From the NCBI GenBank assembly GCA_030146445.1, contig JASLBT010000318.1:1-6521 (forward strand): DNA of 6,521 bases. The letters are read 5' to 3'. Below the pieces are notes generated by a model that worked only from the letters and a program-made list of their open reading frames with translations, did not search any database and was not told where the DNA came from. The translations under genes and the position numbers were made by a program. This DNA comes from Segetibacter sp. Its GTDB lineage: Bacteria; Bacteroidota; Bacteroidia; Chitinophagales; Chitinophagaceae. Within the stretch, counting starts at the first letter, position 1; each line of letters begins with the position of its first letter. This document shows positions 1-6,234 of the stretch, in pieces.

Positions 1-25
1 GGGTCTGGGGGAAAATCCCAGACCC
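1..25 (-). terminator. Stem-loop, probable terminator of the T9SS protein gene
   Basis: A perfect 9-bp inverted repeat, GGGTCTGGG at 1-9 and CCCAGACCC at 17-25, surrounds a 7-base loop. It begins 39 bp past the stop codon of the minus-strand gene that ends at 65, so it is well placed to end that transcript. The U-tract expected after the hairpin would lie left of base 1 and cannot be seen, and the stem may also extend beyond the edge. The hairpin itself is certain; its terminator role is inferred. It could equally end a plus-strand or convergent gene outside the window. Confidence 0.6.
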
Positions 26-64
26 GCCCTTTGATGTAAACTGACGGTTCTTTGTTCGGGAGCC

Positions 65-1270
65 CTAATTTTTGTAAAACGACGACTTCATTGTTTCTTT
101 CCCCTGAACCTGGATGGTGATCCAATACTGACCGGAGGGTAAGTCCTGCACATTGACTCCAGTGCTCTCCAACCTTCCCTTCTTTACCGTGGTACCAGCT
201 GCAGAGGCAATCGAATAAATGCCTCCGCTGGCCTGGTTAGTGTATAATACGGAGGTTACCGGATTGGGTTTAATAATAAGCGAACCTGAATTACTCAGGT
301 TAACCGAGATCACCGGTGAATATTTCACCTTTCCGTCAATATCATACTGGGCGAGGCGATAGCTTGTTTTTCCTTCAGCAAGATTAACATCTGTAAAGGA
401 GTAAGCATTAGCCGCCGTGGAGTTTCCCATACCGTTTACCCTTCCGATGGCCGAAAAAGCTAAGCCATCAGAACTTCTTTCGACACTGAAATAGTGATTA
501 TTGATTTCAGTCGCAGTGGTCCACTGCAACCACGCTTTTTTATCCTTTACGGTTACGTTGAAACTTTTAAGGCTTACGGGTAAACTGGCGGTATAGCTGA
601 TTGTTAATACCGGCCGTTGTGCAGCAAGGGTACTGTTACGCGATATGAACCGCTTTACCGAAGCCGTAAGGTTTTCGTCGGAAGAAACCAACGCCCAACC
701 GAAATTCCCTGCCGGCGTGTTAACCCAACTTTGCACATCGGCAACCAGGTTAACACCTGTGAAAGGTACCGCGGTCATGCTGCGGATATTAGCAGCCACT
801 GCCGTGCTCGCTGAGGGAGTTGCCGAGAAACTACCACCGGGGGTAGCCCAAGCAGTATCGGGAAACATTCTTTGCAGCCAGGTTGCGTCGCCCGGAGCGG
901 CTGCGGCGCCGGCCACCTCCAGTTCAGCACCATCGGATGTCCCCTCCCCCCAATTGGCTGAAACTCTTCTAAGTTCCACGTTTGTAGCACCGGGTGCACT
1001 TCGGTCCGTATATACAGTTAACGTAGCCGAACTGATTACAGCGTTGGCGGGTATACTGCTGAGATCAAAGTGTAGTAAGGCTCTCTGGACGGAGTTATTG
1101 TTTGATGCAGCGTTTTTACCGACAAACAGGTATTCTCCTGTTCCGTTGCTGTTGGCAGTAAACGCCGAAAAGATCGTGTTGTCTTTATCAGCAGTAATGG
1201 CATTATTCACCTGGCAAAAACCAGTGATGGATAAAACTAAAGCAAGTAGCGTGAGGTAACTATTTTTCAT
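65..1270 (-). CDS. Secreted DNRLRE-domain protein with T9SS C-terminal sorting domain
   Basis: The 401-residue product is exported. Residues 1-19 form a signal peptide (MKNSYLTLLALVLSITGFC, probable cleavage before Gln20). Residues about 22-226 match the DNRLRE (CBM96-like) beta-sandwich pattern: an opening ITADKDNTIF, then an ALLHFDLSSIP core, a SATLTVY strand, a W-G-E-G segment and a late RPVLTISY strand. Residues about 230-325 resemble the fibronectin-like linker common before type A T9SS tails (LPVSLKSF, WTTATEINNHYFSVERSSDG, YRLAQYDIDG). Residues about 331-401 are the sorting domain (IIKPNPV at 332-338, then LPSGQYWI). The likely fate is export by Sec, passage through T9SS and display or release at the surface; the ligand is unknown and no catalytic motif is visible. 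I chose the ATG at 1270 over the one at 1315 because it puts the lysine directly before the hydrophobic core. A GTATTTTG element at 1292-1299 (minus) loosely resembles the Bacteroidota -7 box TAnnTTTG. Confidence 0.88.
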   Translation of the reverse strand: MKNSYLTLLALVLSITGFCQVNNAITADKDNTIFSAFTANSNGTGEYLFVGKNAASNNNSVQRALLHFDLSSIPANAVISSATLTVYTDRSAPGATNVELRRVSANWGEGTSDGAELEVAGAAAAPGDATWLQRMFPDTAWATPGGSFSATPSASTAVAANIRSMTAVPFTGVNLVADVQSWVNTPAGNFGWALVSSDENLTASVKRFISRNSTLAAQRPVLTISYTASLPVSLKSFNVTVKDKKAWLQWTTATEINNHYFSVERSSDGLAFSAIGRVNGMGNSTAANAYSFTDVNLAEGKTSYRLAQYDIDGKVKYSPVISVNLSNSGSLIIKPNPVTSVLYTNQASGGIYSIASAAGTTVKKGRLESTGVNVQDLPSGQYWITIQVQGKETMKSSFYKN

Positions 1271-1568
1271 ATTGATGGGAGTTGAATAAACCAAAATACA
1301 ATGATTACTCTTCATAAATCTATGCCGGAAGAACTTCGAACTTAAGCATTAAACACTGATCATCAGGATGCATTGTAATTTAAAGGCGATTTCCGGCTGC
1401 CCTAACACCATTAATCACCGTAGAAATGACCTGGTTTGCAATCAGCACTACTGTTGCACCCTTTTTTACTTATCAGTTGACCCATTGTAATTATGACAAA
1501 CCGCGCAAGTCAGCACTACTGGTGTAAACGTAGGCCGGCCCAAAAAGGTTGCTTCAGCAGATGTGGAA
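1271..1568. other. Gene-free stretch with short direct repeats
   Basis: I find no credible gene in these 298 bp. The right end is downstream of the DUF2905 gene and the left end must carry the promoter of the secreted DNRLRE gene. Two exact direct repeats are visible: TCAGCACTACTG at 1442-1453 and 1510-1521, and CATTGTAATT at 1371-1380 and 1483-1492. A bulged hairpin, GCAATCAG (1438-1445) with CTGTTGC (1451-1457), is followed by ACCC and six Ts on the plus strand, which looks terminator-like although no plus-strand gene precedes it in view. An 8-base palindrome GGCCGGCC lies near 1532-1539. Confidence 0.5.
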
Positions 1569-1584
1569 CTAAAGCCTTCTGAAG
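1542..1584 (-). terminator. Weak candidate terminator after the DUF2905 gene
   Basis: On the minus strand, CTTCAG (1584-1579) and CTGAAG (1557-1552) can pair across a 21-base loop that contains the stop codon. The hairpin is followed by C-A-A-C-C and then five Ts (1546-1542). The short stem and long loop make this weak, and alternative pairings of AAGGCTT with the downstream AAGC and CCTT compete with it. Confidence 0.25.
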
Positions 1585-1790
1585 AGATTTATGAGTAATG
1601 TCAGGAGGAGACTCAACAGGAGCATCGTTGCGATGGGTGCGTAAAACCGAAAGTTTTCTTTTTCAATCCTGATGTCACCGGGTAACTTACCAAACCAGTT
1701 GAGCTTATTAGAGAAAAAATAAACAAGTACTCCGGCAGCAACAATCACCAACCCGGCAATGATCATATATTTACCCGTTTGCTGGTTCAC
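1569..1790 (-). CDS. DUF2905 family small membrane protein
   Basis: The 73-residue protein has two hydrophobic helices (about 8-26 and 51-70) joined by a short polar loop. The loop carries the DUF2905 signature GKLPGDI (34-40) followed by RIEKENFRFYAPI (41-53), and the protein ends in a basic RR. Length and layout are normal for the family. DUF2905 proteins are widespread small inner-membrane proteins without an established function, so none is assigned. The start is a GTG at 1790: an in-frame TAG lies two codons upstream, and the resulting N-terminus MNQQTGKY looks typical of the family. The only nearby ATG (residue 9, at 1766) would begin inside the first helix. TAACTTTA at 1802-1795 (minus) is one base from the -7 consensus TAnnTTTG but lies so close that the transcript would be nearly leaderless. 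The gene is divergent from the FabH-like gene. Confidence 0.88.
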   Translation of the reverse strand: MNQQTGKYMIIAGLVIVAAGVLVYFFSNKLNWFGKLPGDIRIEKENFRFYAPIATMLLLSLLLTLLINLFRRL

Positions 1791-1865
1791 GTTCTAAAGT
1801 TACATCAACCTAAGCCCCGGCCTTGTACATTTATTATTTTATTTTGTTCTCCTAAAACGACGAGA
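1791..1865. promoter_or_regulatory. Divergent promoter region between the DUF2905 and fabH-like genes
   Basis: These 75 bp must hold start signals for both divergent genes. The half near the plus-strand gene is AT-rich (about 1827-1850) and contains TTATTTTG at 1839-1846, one mismatch from the Bacteroidota -7 box TAnnTTTG, about 20 bp before the ATG. I see no well-spaced TTTG -33 box. No purine-rich Shine-Dalgarno sequence precedes the ATG at 1866, which is usual for this phylum. Placement of the promoter is inference. Confidence 0.35.
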
Positions 1866-2918
1866 ATGCCACGAAGTTTTATTGCAGGGATAGGGAAATA
1901 CGTTCCCGCACAGGTAATAACAAACGAGGACCTGACGCGATACATGGATACCAGTGATGAATGGATCCAGGAAAGGACGGGGATCAAAGAACGGCGGTTT
2001 GCTGATCGCACCAATGAGACAACAACTACAATGGGAGTTGAAGCTGCGAAAGTCGCTATCGAGAGAGCCGGCTTAACTCCCCGGGACATCGACTTCGTAG
2101 TATTCGCAACACTAAGCCCGGATTACTATTTCCCGGGTTGCGGGGTTCTTGTTCAACGCGAACTTAAGATGAGGGAAGTTGGTGCGCTTGATGTTCGTAA
2201 CCAGTGCAGCGGTTTCCTGTATGCGCTGAGTGTCGCTGACCAGTTTATAAAAACCGGCATGTACCGGAACATTCTTGTGATCGGGAGTGAGAAACACTCG
2301 TTTGGGCTCGACATGAGTACAAGAGGGAGAAACGTAAGTGTAATTTTTGGAGATGGTGCGGGTGCCGTAGTGCTTAAACCGACTGAGGCTGATGGGCATG
2401 GTATTTTAAGTAGCCACCTGCACAGCGACGGTGAAAGCGCTGAACTGCTTGCAATGTTCAACCCGGGCACCCATGCCAACCATTGGACCAGGGAGAACCC
2501 GGTTGCTGACTTTGACGACCTGGAAATTGCAGGAATGTTTATGAGTCATGAGATGATCGATAAAGCCCAAAACTTTCCGGTGATGGACGGACAGGCGGTG
2601 TTTAAAAAGGCGGTATCGAAATTTCCGGAAGTAATCAATGAAGCGTTGTCGGCCAACGGCATGACGGCAAGTGACCTGGACATGCTTATTCCACACCAGG
2701 CGAACCTGCGGATTAGCCAGATGATACAAAAATTGATGCGCTTGCCTGATCATAAGGTGTACAATAATATTCAACGGTATGGTAATACTACCGCGGCAAG
2801 TATTCCAATAGCAATGTGTGAGGCCTGGGAAGAACGAAAAATCAAGAGCGGAGACCTTGTTTGCCTTGCTGCTTTTGGTAGCGGATTTACCTGGGCGAGT
2901 TCGTTAATTCGGTGGTAA
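1866..2918 (+). CDS. fabH: 3-oxoacyl-ACP synthase III (FabH-type ketoacyl synthase)
   Basis: The 350-residue product is a thiolase-fold KAS III, the enzyme type that condenses an acyl-CoA primer with malonyl-ACP to start fatty-acid synthesis in the cytoplasm. The triad is intact: Cys114 in RNQCSGFLYAL, His277 in PHQANLRI and Asn307 in RYGNTTAASIP. The N-terminal DTSDEWIQERTGIKERR (28-44), the FGDGAGAVVL segment (161-170) and the C-terminal AAFGSGFTWAS (335-345) are also typical. Cys-to-His spacing is 163 residues against 132 in E. coli FabH (Cys112, His244), so about 31 extra residues lie between them, probably within 190-240. I chose the ATG at 1866 because the protein then opens with the family's FIAGIGKYVP strand; the reading frame runs back to a TTG at 1779, but that extension looks non-coding. 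It is monocistronic here, without plsX or rpmF beside it, so it may be a paralogue acting in a specialised lipid or polyketide-like pathway. KAS III identity is secure; primer and pathway are not. Confidence 0.92.
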   Translation: MPRSFIAGIGKYVPAQVITNEDLTRYMDTSDEWIQERTGIKERRFADRTNETTTTMGVEAAKVAIERAGLTPRDIDFVVFATLSPDYYFPGCGVLVQRELKMREVGALDVRNQCSGFLYALSVADQFIKTGMYRNILVIGSEKHSFGLDMSTRGRNVSVIFGDGAGAVVLKPTEADGHGILSSHLHSDGESAELLAMFNPGTHANHWTRENPVADFDDLEIAGMFMSHEMIDKAQNFPVMDGQAVFKKAVSKFPEVINEALSANGMTASDLDMLIPHQANLRISQMIQKLMRLPDHKVYNNIQRYGNTTAASIPIAMCEAWEERKIKSGDLVCLAAFGSGFTWASSLIRW

Positions 2919-2942
2919 TAATGGATTACACAATTTCAGCTT

Positions 2943-2963
2943 CTAATTATTAGGTGATGTTTG
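2943..2963 (+). promoter_or_regulatory. Candidate promoter element before the secreted protein and lipid kinase pair
   Basis: In the 66-bp gap after the FabH-like gene, the near-palindrome CTAATTATTAG (2943-2953) is followed by GATGTTTG (2956-2963), one mismatch from the -7 box TAnnTTTG and 21 bp before the ATG at 2985. A TTTC lies 18 bases upstream of it, close to where a TTTG -33 box would sit. This suggests the downstream pair has its own promoter rather than relying on read-through. Neither element is exact, so confidence is low. Confidence 0.3.
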
Positions 2964-2984
2964 CCATCCTGAAACCGGAACATT

Positions 2985-3416
2985 ATGAAAAAAGTATTTT
3001 TAATTGTTTGCGTGTTTGCTTTCTTTTCAGCTTATGCACAACTCGAAAAGAAGTTTTCGGTTTCGCTTCAAAAACAAACCGTGCATGCAACAGTTGAGGG
3101 AAACAATAGTGATAAGGTGATTACTATCCATTCTAACACCAGGTCGACCGACCAGTTGAAAATACTGAATGGGAGATGGCAGGCCGAAAAAGACTGGAAA
3201 CGTTCTTTTGAAATATTTGACTCCACTGAAAATTTTCTGCTTAAGATTCCCGCTGTTAATCAGTCAGCTTACCAGCTTACCATCAAACAATTGCGATCGC
3301 AACTTCAAAAGGGTTTGCGGTATTCCTTGTACACTATCGCAATCCCAAAAGATCCTGATCTCGCCGCAAGGGTGCGCGTACGCCGCATTTTAGTTTGCAA
3401 GATCAATATGAAATAA
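2985..3416 (+). CDS. Unrecognised exported protein upstream of the lipid kinase
   Basis: I do not recognise a named family for this 143-residue protein. Residues 1-18 (MKKVFLIVCVFAFFSAYA) form a clear signal peptide with probable cleavage before Gln19, leaving a mature protein of about 125 residues. No lipobox cysteine, later transmembrane helix, sorting tail or catalytic motif is visible. The mature part alternates polar and hydrophobic residues as beta strands do (KFSVSLQKQTVHATVEG, KVITIHSN), contains FEIFDSTENFLLKIPA (75-90), and ends in a strongly basic RVRVRRILVCKINMK (129-143) with the only cysteine of the mature protein. It is probably periplasmic. The stop codon is 6 bp before the ATG of the lipid kinase, so the two genes are very likely co-transcribed, and a role in the envelope linked to lipid turnover is a reasonable guess. 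The start is unambiguous given the signal peptide. Confidence 0.82.
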   Translation: MKKVFLIVCVFAFFSAYAQLEKKFSVSLQKQTVHATVEGNNSDKVITIHSNTRSTDQLKILNGRWQAEKDWKRSFEIFDSTENFLLKIPAVNQSAYQLTIKQLRSQLQKGLRYSLYTIAIPKDPDLAARVRVRRILVCKINMK

Positions 3417-3422
3417 TCAAGC

Positions 3423-4325
3423 ATGAAGAGAAAACTGGTTTACCTGATCAACCCGGTTGCGGGTACGGTTAAGAAGGATCCGGTAAAATACCTGATTGAA
3501 ACGAAAACACAGGAAGCACAACTGGAATATGAGATCATCCCCACCAACCCGGCAGGAGATTACGAGTTCTTAAAAGACGTGATCCACACCCGCAAGATAA
3601 CCGACTTAGTTATGGTTGGTGGCGACGGAACGGTAAACCAGGTGGTGTCAGCATTAAAAGAAGAGCACGTGAAGTTTGGGATAATACCTGCAGGAAGTGG
3701 CAACGGCCTTGCTTACTCAGCCGGCATTCCAAAAAACCCGGCGAAAGCCATTAACGTTATCTTCAGCGGTCACTCCGAAAAGGTGGACGCTTTCACGATT
3801 AATTCCTCTTTTAGTTGTATGCTTAGTGGCCTGGGCTTTGACGCGCAGGTGGCCCATGAATTTGCAAATAAGGCCTCGAGGGGCCTTTTTACTTATACCC
3901 AGCAAAGCCTCTTTCAATACTTCAAGGCTCACCCTTACCAGTTTGAGATCATACTGGATAACTTTTCCTTCTACAGTGACGCCTTTTTGATAAGCATCGC
4001 CAATAGTAACCAGTTTGGCAACAACTTCACCATTGCTCCAAAAGCAAGCTTATCGGATGGCTTACTGGATATTGTTATCGTTCAAAAAATGAACAAGGCA
4101 AGACTTCCGTTTGCGATTCTTCGCCAGATTCGCGGCAACAACAAGCTGCAGCAGTTGGTCGACGACATCACCACCAAGAATATCCTCTATTTTCAAACTC
4201 CATCACTCACGATTAAAAACCTAAAGCTCGCTCCTTTTCATGTGGATGGAGAACCGAGGCCAACAGAAACCGAGTTTAATATAGAGGTCATAAAAGATTG
4301 CTTTACATTATTTCAACCGCAATAG
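3423..4325 (+). CDS. Diacylglycerol kinase-family lipid kinase
   Basis: The 300-residue protein belongs to the DAGK/YegS/sphingosine kinase-like family, which transfers a phosphate from ATP to a lipid hydroxyl (diacylglycerol, sphingoid base or similar) at the cytoplasmic face of the membrane. Visible motifs in order: an N-terminal NPVAG (10-14), the nucleotide-binding GGDGTVNQVV (66-75), GIIPAGSGNGLA (86-97), SGLGFDAQV (135-143), SDGLLDIVIV (211-220) and the C-terminal VDGEP (274-278). The length is normal for a single-subunit bacterial member, with no sign of truncation. The GSGNGLA form replaces the GTGNDFA of many bacterial DagB-type enzymes and recalls sphingosine kinase GSGNALA; several Bacteroidota make sphingolipids, so a sphingoid substrate is possible but cannot be decided from sequence. 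It is the second gene of a tight pair with the exported protein and is convergent with the histidine kinase gene. Fold and kinase class are secure; the substrate is open. Confidence 0.92.
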   Translation: MKRKLVYLINPVAGTVKKDPVKYLIETKTQEAQLEYEIIPTNPAGDYEFLKDVIHTRKITDLVMVGGDGTVNQVVSALKEEHVKFGIIPAGSGNGLAYSAGIPKNPAKAINVIFSGHSEKVDAFTINSSFSCMLSGLGFDAQVAHEFANKASRGLFTYTQQSLFQYFKAHPYQFEIILDNFSFYSDAFLISIANSNQFGNNFTIAPKASLSDGLLDIVIVQKMNKARLPFAILRQIRGNNKLQQLVDDITTKNILYFQTPSLTIKNLKLAPFHVDGEPRPTETEFNIEVIKDCFTLFQPQ

Positions 4326-4357
4326 GCAAACGGAATTGTGGTAATCGTAGGTACCGG

Positions 4358-4388
4358 GCAGTCGGATATGGGTTAGATCCCCGGCTGC
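4358..4388. terminator. Imperfect stem in the convergent gap, weak bidirectional terminator
   Basis: Between the converging lipid kinase and histidine kinase stop codons, GCAGTCGG (4358-4365) can pair with CCGGCTGC (4381-4388), eight pairs with one G-U in plus-strand RNA (A-C in minus-strand RNA) and a 15-base loop. An alternative register pairs CCGGG (4354-4358) with CCCGG (4380-4384). No U-tract follows on either strand, so intrinsic termination is doubtful. The position is the only good argument for it. Confidence 0.25.
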
Positions 4389-4401
4389 GGATAATTGTAG
4401 C

Positions 4402-6039
4402 TCAAACGGCAAGTTCTTCAGCTCCCACCCTGGCGTGCGAGCCTGCCGGTTGTTTCTCGGGAAATATGATGTGAAATGCACTTCCCGCAGAAGGTTCAGA
4501 CTCAGCGTATATATCTCCATGGTGGTTGGCAACTATTTTCTTACAAATGGCCAGACCTATGCCAGAACCGGGGTAAGCATTTTTACCGTACAGACGTTGA
4601 AACATCTCAAAGATCCGTGAAGCCTGCGCCTGCTCGAAGCCAATACCATTATCACGAACAATGATGTGGAAATATTTATCCGCACCAGGCAATCCGTTAT
4701 ACGACTGCATCTTTTCGCCGTTTACCTGATCACAGGTTATGGTAATTTCCGCCTGCACGCCAGGTTTAGCAAACTTTAATGCATTGCCAATTAGGTTGTA
4801 AAAAAGTTGATTCAACTGGAAACGAACCCCTTCTACTTCGGGCAGATGCTCTGCAGTTAGAATCGCATTCTTTTCAATTATCATCAATTCAAAGTCCGCT
4901 TTGATGTTGTCGAGCAGCTCAGTTAAGCTTATTTTTTCTATTTGCTCTTCGTAATGTACCAGCTTGGTAAAATCCAGCAAGTCGGTAATCAGGGTCTGCA
5001 TTCGTTTTGAGGTAGCAACGATCTTATCAATATGGTCCTTTCCCTTATTTTCCAGCTGGCCGCTATTCTGGATCATGTTTGCGAATGTAGATATCTTGCG
5101 GAGCGGCTCCCGGAGATCATGTGAAGCAATGAACGCAAACTGTTCCATCTCGTGAGAATACTCTGACATCTTCTTTTCTGCCTGCTTCCGTTTTTTATCG
5201 ATATTGTTTAGCACAATTGCTTCCCGCCAAATCAGCAGCAGGAAAATCAAGGTACTGATTAACACCTGTATGCTAACGCCGAAACCAGTGTTATAAAGGC
5301 CTGCTTTTTCTCCATAATAGCGCAGAAAACCAAGTGTAAAAGGGACCAGTATGACATAGGGCAACAGTTTGCGGGAAGAGTAGCCTCCGAGATCATCCGA
5401 CGTAAAAGGTCGAAGCAAAGCGTTGTCGGAATGTAGAAATAGCAAGGACAAAGTTACAAGCATGAAACAAACGATTGTATGCAGCGCTATAAGCGGAAAA
5501 GGGCGGATAGTAAGGATGTCGTTGTTACCGATAGTATAACCAAATAATGCAATGAAAGACGACATAAACACCACTAACAGAGGGGCGAGGATCAGGTTGT
5601 TTTTGTTTGGCAGCTTGCTTAGGGATAGCAGCATACAACTCCCAAGCAAAGCAAAGTTGATCGACGCGGCAGGCGACATCTTACTGTATGTGTTCCAGGT
5701 GATGGTTGACGGATCGAGATGGTCAAACACATAGAACATCTGTATAACTTTAAAGCCACCAATAAGAACAAGATAAAGGGCGAGTACCAGGAAAACGAAT
5801 TTAGGCGTTCGCACGGAAGATAGCCGCAAGAACAACCAGCATGCGGCGCAGATAAACCCACTCGCCGACAAAGGACTCATGGGCGTCAGGCGAGGGTGAA
5901 TACTTTTAAGAAAAGGTACATCTAATAGCCAGCCGATGAGTACGGCAAGGGCGATTGCAAGTACGGCATAAGCTGCGTACCGGATGTACAGGTTGAATAC
6001 TTGGTTTTTCACAGCAGTGGATTGTAGGTGGTTATTCAC
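4402..6039 (-). CDS. Membrane sensor histidine kinase with multi-helix N-terminal domain
   Basis: The 545-residue protein is a two-component sensor kinase. The N-terminal half (about 20-272) holds roughly eight hydrophobic segments (near 20-39, 58-72, 80-99, 124-140, 149-170, 182-202, 225-241, 254-271) and a PMSPLSASGF motif (53-62), like the unnamed integral-membrane input domains seen before PAS or kinase modules. A short charged linker (278-300) leads to the HisKA dimerisation helix with phospho-acceptor His307 in SHDLREPLRK. The ATPase domain follows: N-box QLFYNLIGNALKFAKPG (411-427), G1 DNGIGFE (463-469), F-box RIFEMFQRLYG (475-485) and G2 GSGIGLAICK (491-500). All catalytic motifs are intact. 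There is no receiver domain and no response regulator gene beside it, so it is an orphan here. Translation starts at a GTG: an in-frame TAA lies three codons upstream, and the first ATG (residue 54) would remove the first helix. A GTG at residue 10 (6012) is the alternative start. Confidence 0.93.
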   Translation of the reverse strand: MNNHLQSTAVKNQVFNLYIRYAAYAVLAIALAVLIGWLLDVPFLKSIHPRLTPMSPLSASGFICAACWLFLRLSSVRTPKFVFLVLALYLVLIGGFKVIQMFYVFDHLDPSTITWNTYSKMSPAASINFALLGSCMLLSLSKLPNKNNLILAPLLVVFMSSFIALFGYTIGNNDILTIRPFPLIALHTIVCFMLVTLSLLFLHSDNALLRPFTSDDLGGYSSRKLLPYVILVPFTLGFLRYYGEKAGLYNTGFGVSIQVLISTLIFLLLIWREAIVLNNIDKKRKQAEKKMSEYSHEMEQFAFIASHDLREPLRKISTFANMIQNSGQLENKGKDHIDKIVATSKRMQTLITDLLDFTKLVHYEEQIEKISLTELLDNIKADFELMIIEKNAILTAEHLPEVEGVRFQLNQLFYNLIGNALKFAKPGVQAEITITCDQVNGEKMQSYNGLPGADKYFHIIVRDNGIGFEQAQASRIFEMFQRLYGKNAYPGSGIGLAICKKIVANHHGDIYAESEPSAGSAFHIIFPEKQPAGSHARVGAEELAV

Positions 6040-6049
6040 TTTCGATTAA

Positions 6050-6077
6050 CTGCTGAAAGACTTAAATCTTACAGCAG
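6050..6077. promoter_or_regulatory. Inverted repeat upstream of the histidine kinase gene
   Basis: CTGCTGAAAGA (6050-6060) and TCTTACAGCAG (6067-6077) are inverted copies matching at 10 of 11 positions around a 6-base spacer. The repeat ends 10 bp before the GTG start of the minus-strand kinase. It could be a binding site for a dimeric regulator, perhaps the kinase's own response regulator, or a stem-loop near the ribosome entry region of the transcript. The symmetry is seen directly; the function is inferred. Confidence 0.4.
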
Positions 6078-6204
6078 CATAATGATTATGTACAAGCCTG
6101 AAAGAACATTAGGGCTATTAATCTTGGCAGCTACCCGTTACATCAAAGATGGCTTTTTTTCAGCAGCATTGTCGATCAAAAGCATTCGACTGTATCTTGA
6201 GCCG

Positions 6205-6234
6205 TCATTTCTCCGGAAAAAGTTTCCGAAATGA
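6205..6234. repeat. Bulged 12-bp inverted repeat in the intergenic region
   Basis: TCATTTC (6205-6211) pairs with GAAATGA (6228-6234), and GGAAA (6215-6219) with TTTCC (6223-6227), giving 12 pairs interrupted only by a 3-base bulge (6212-6214), with a 3-base loop. TGATTTTCC follows on the plus strand, a very short T-run, so it could be a weak terminator or a structured element between the two divergent genes. No gene clearly ends into it. Confidence 0.4.

Noticed and set aside
75..85. TAAAACGACGA occurs at 75-85 and again at 1853-1863
   Set aside because: One copy is inside the end of a coding sequence and the other in a promoter gap; an 11-base match over this window with shared A-rich composition is compatible with chance.
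645..1259. Long plus-strand open frame of 204 codons opposite the secreted DNRLRE protein gene
   Set aside because: It is antisense to a gene with a signal peptide, a recognisable domain and a sorting tail. Its own translation shows no domain or sensible composition, so it is a mirror effect of codon use.
1532..1539. Palindrome GGCCGGCC
   Set aside because: An isolated 8-base GC palindrome with no flanking symmetry or partner; nothing links it to a function.
1779..1865. N-terminal extension of the FabH-like protein from a TTG at 1779
   Set aside because: The extra 29 residues do not resemble the family, they overlap the start of the divergent DUF2905 gene, and the ATG at 1866 gives the expected N-terminal strand.
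6082..6234. Fifty-codon plus-strand frame between the kinase and the last gene
   Set aside because: No -7-like element, family resemblance or typical membrane or toxin pattern supports it, and its end falls inside a hairpin. It could only be rescued by conservation or ribosome profiling.
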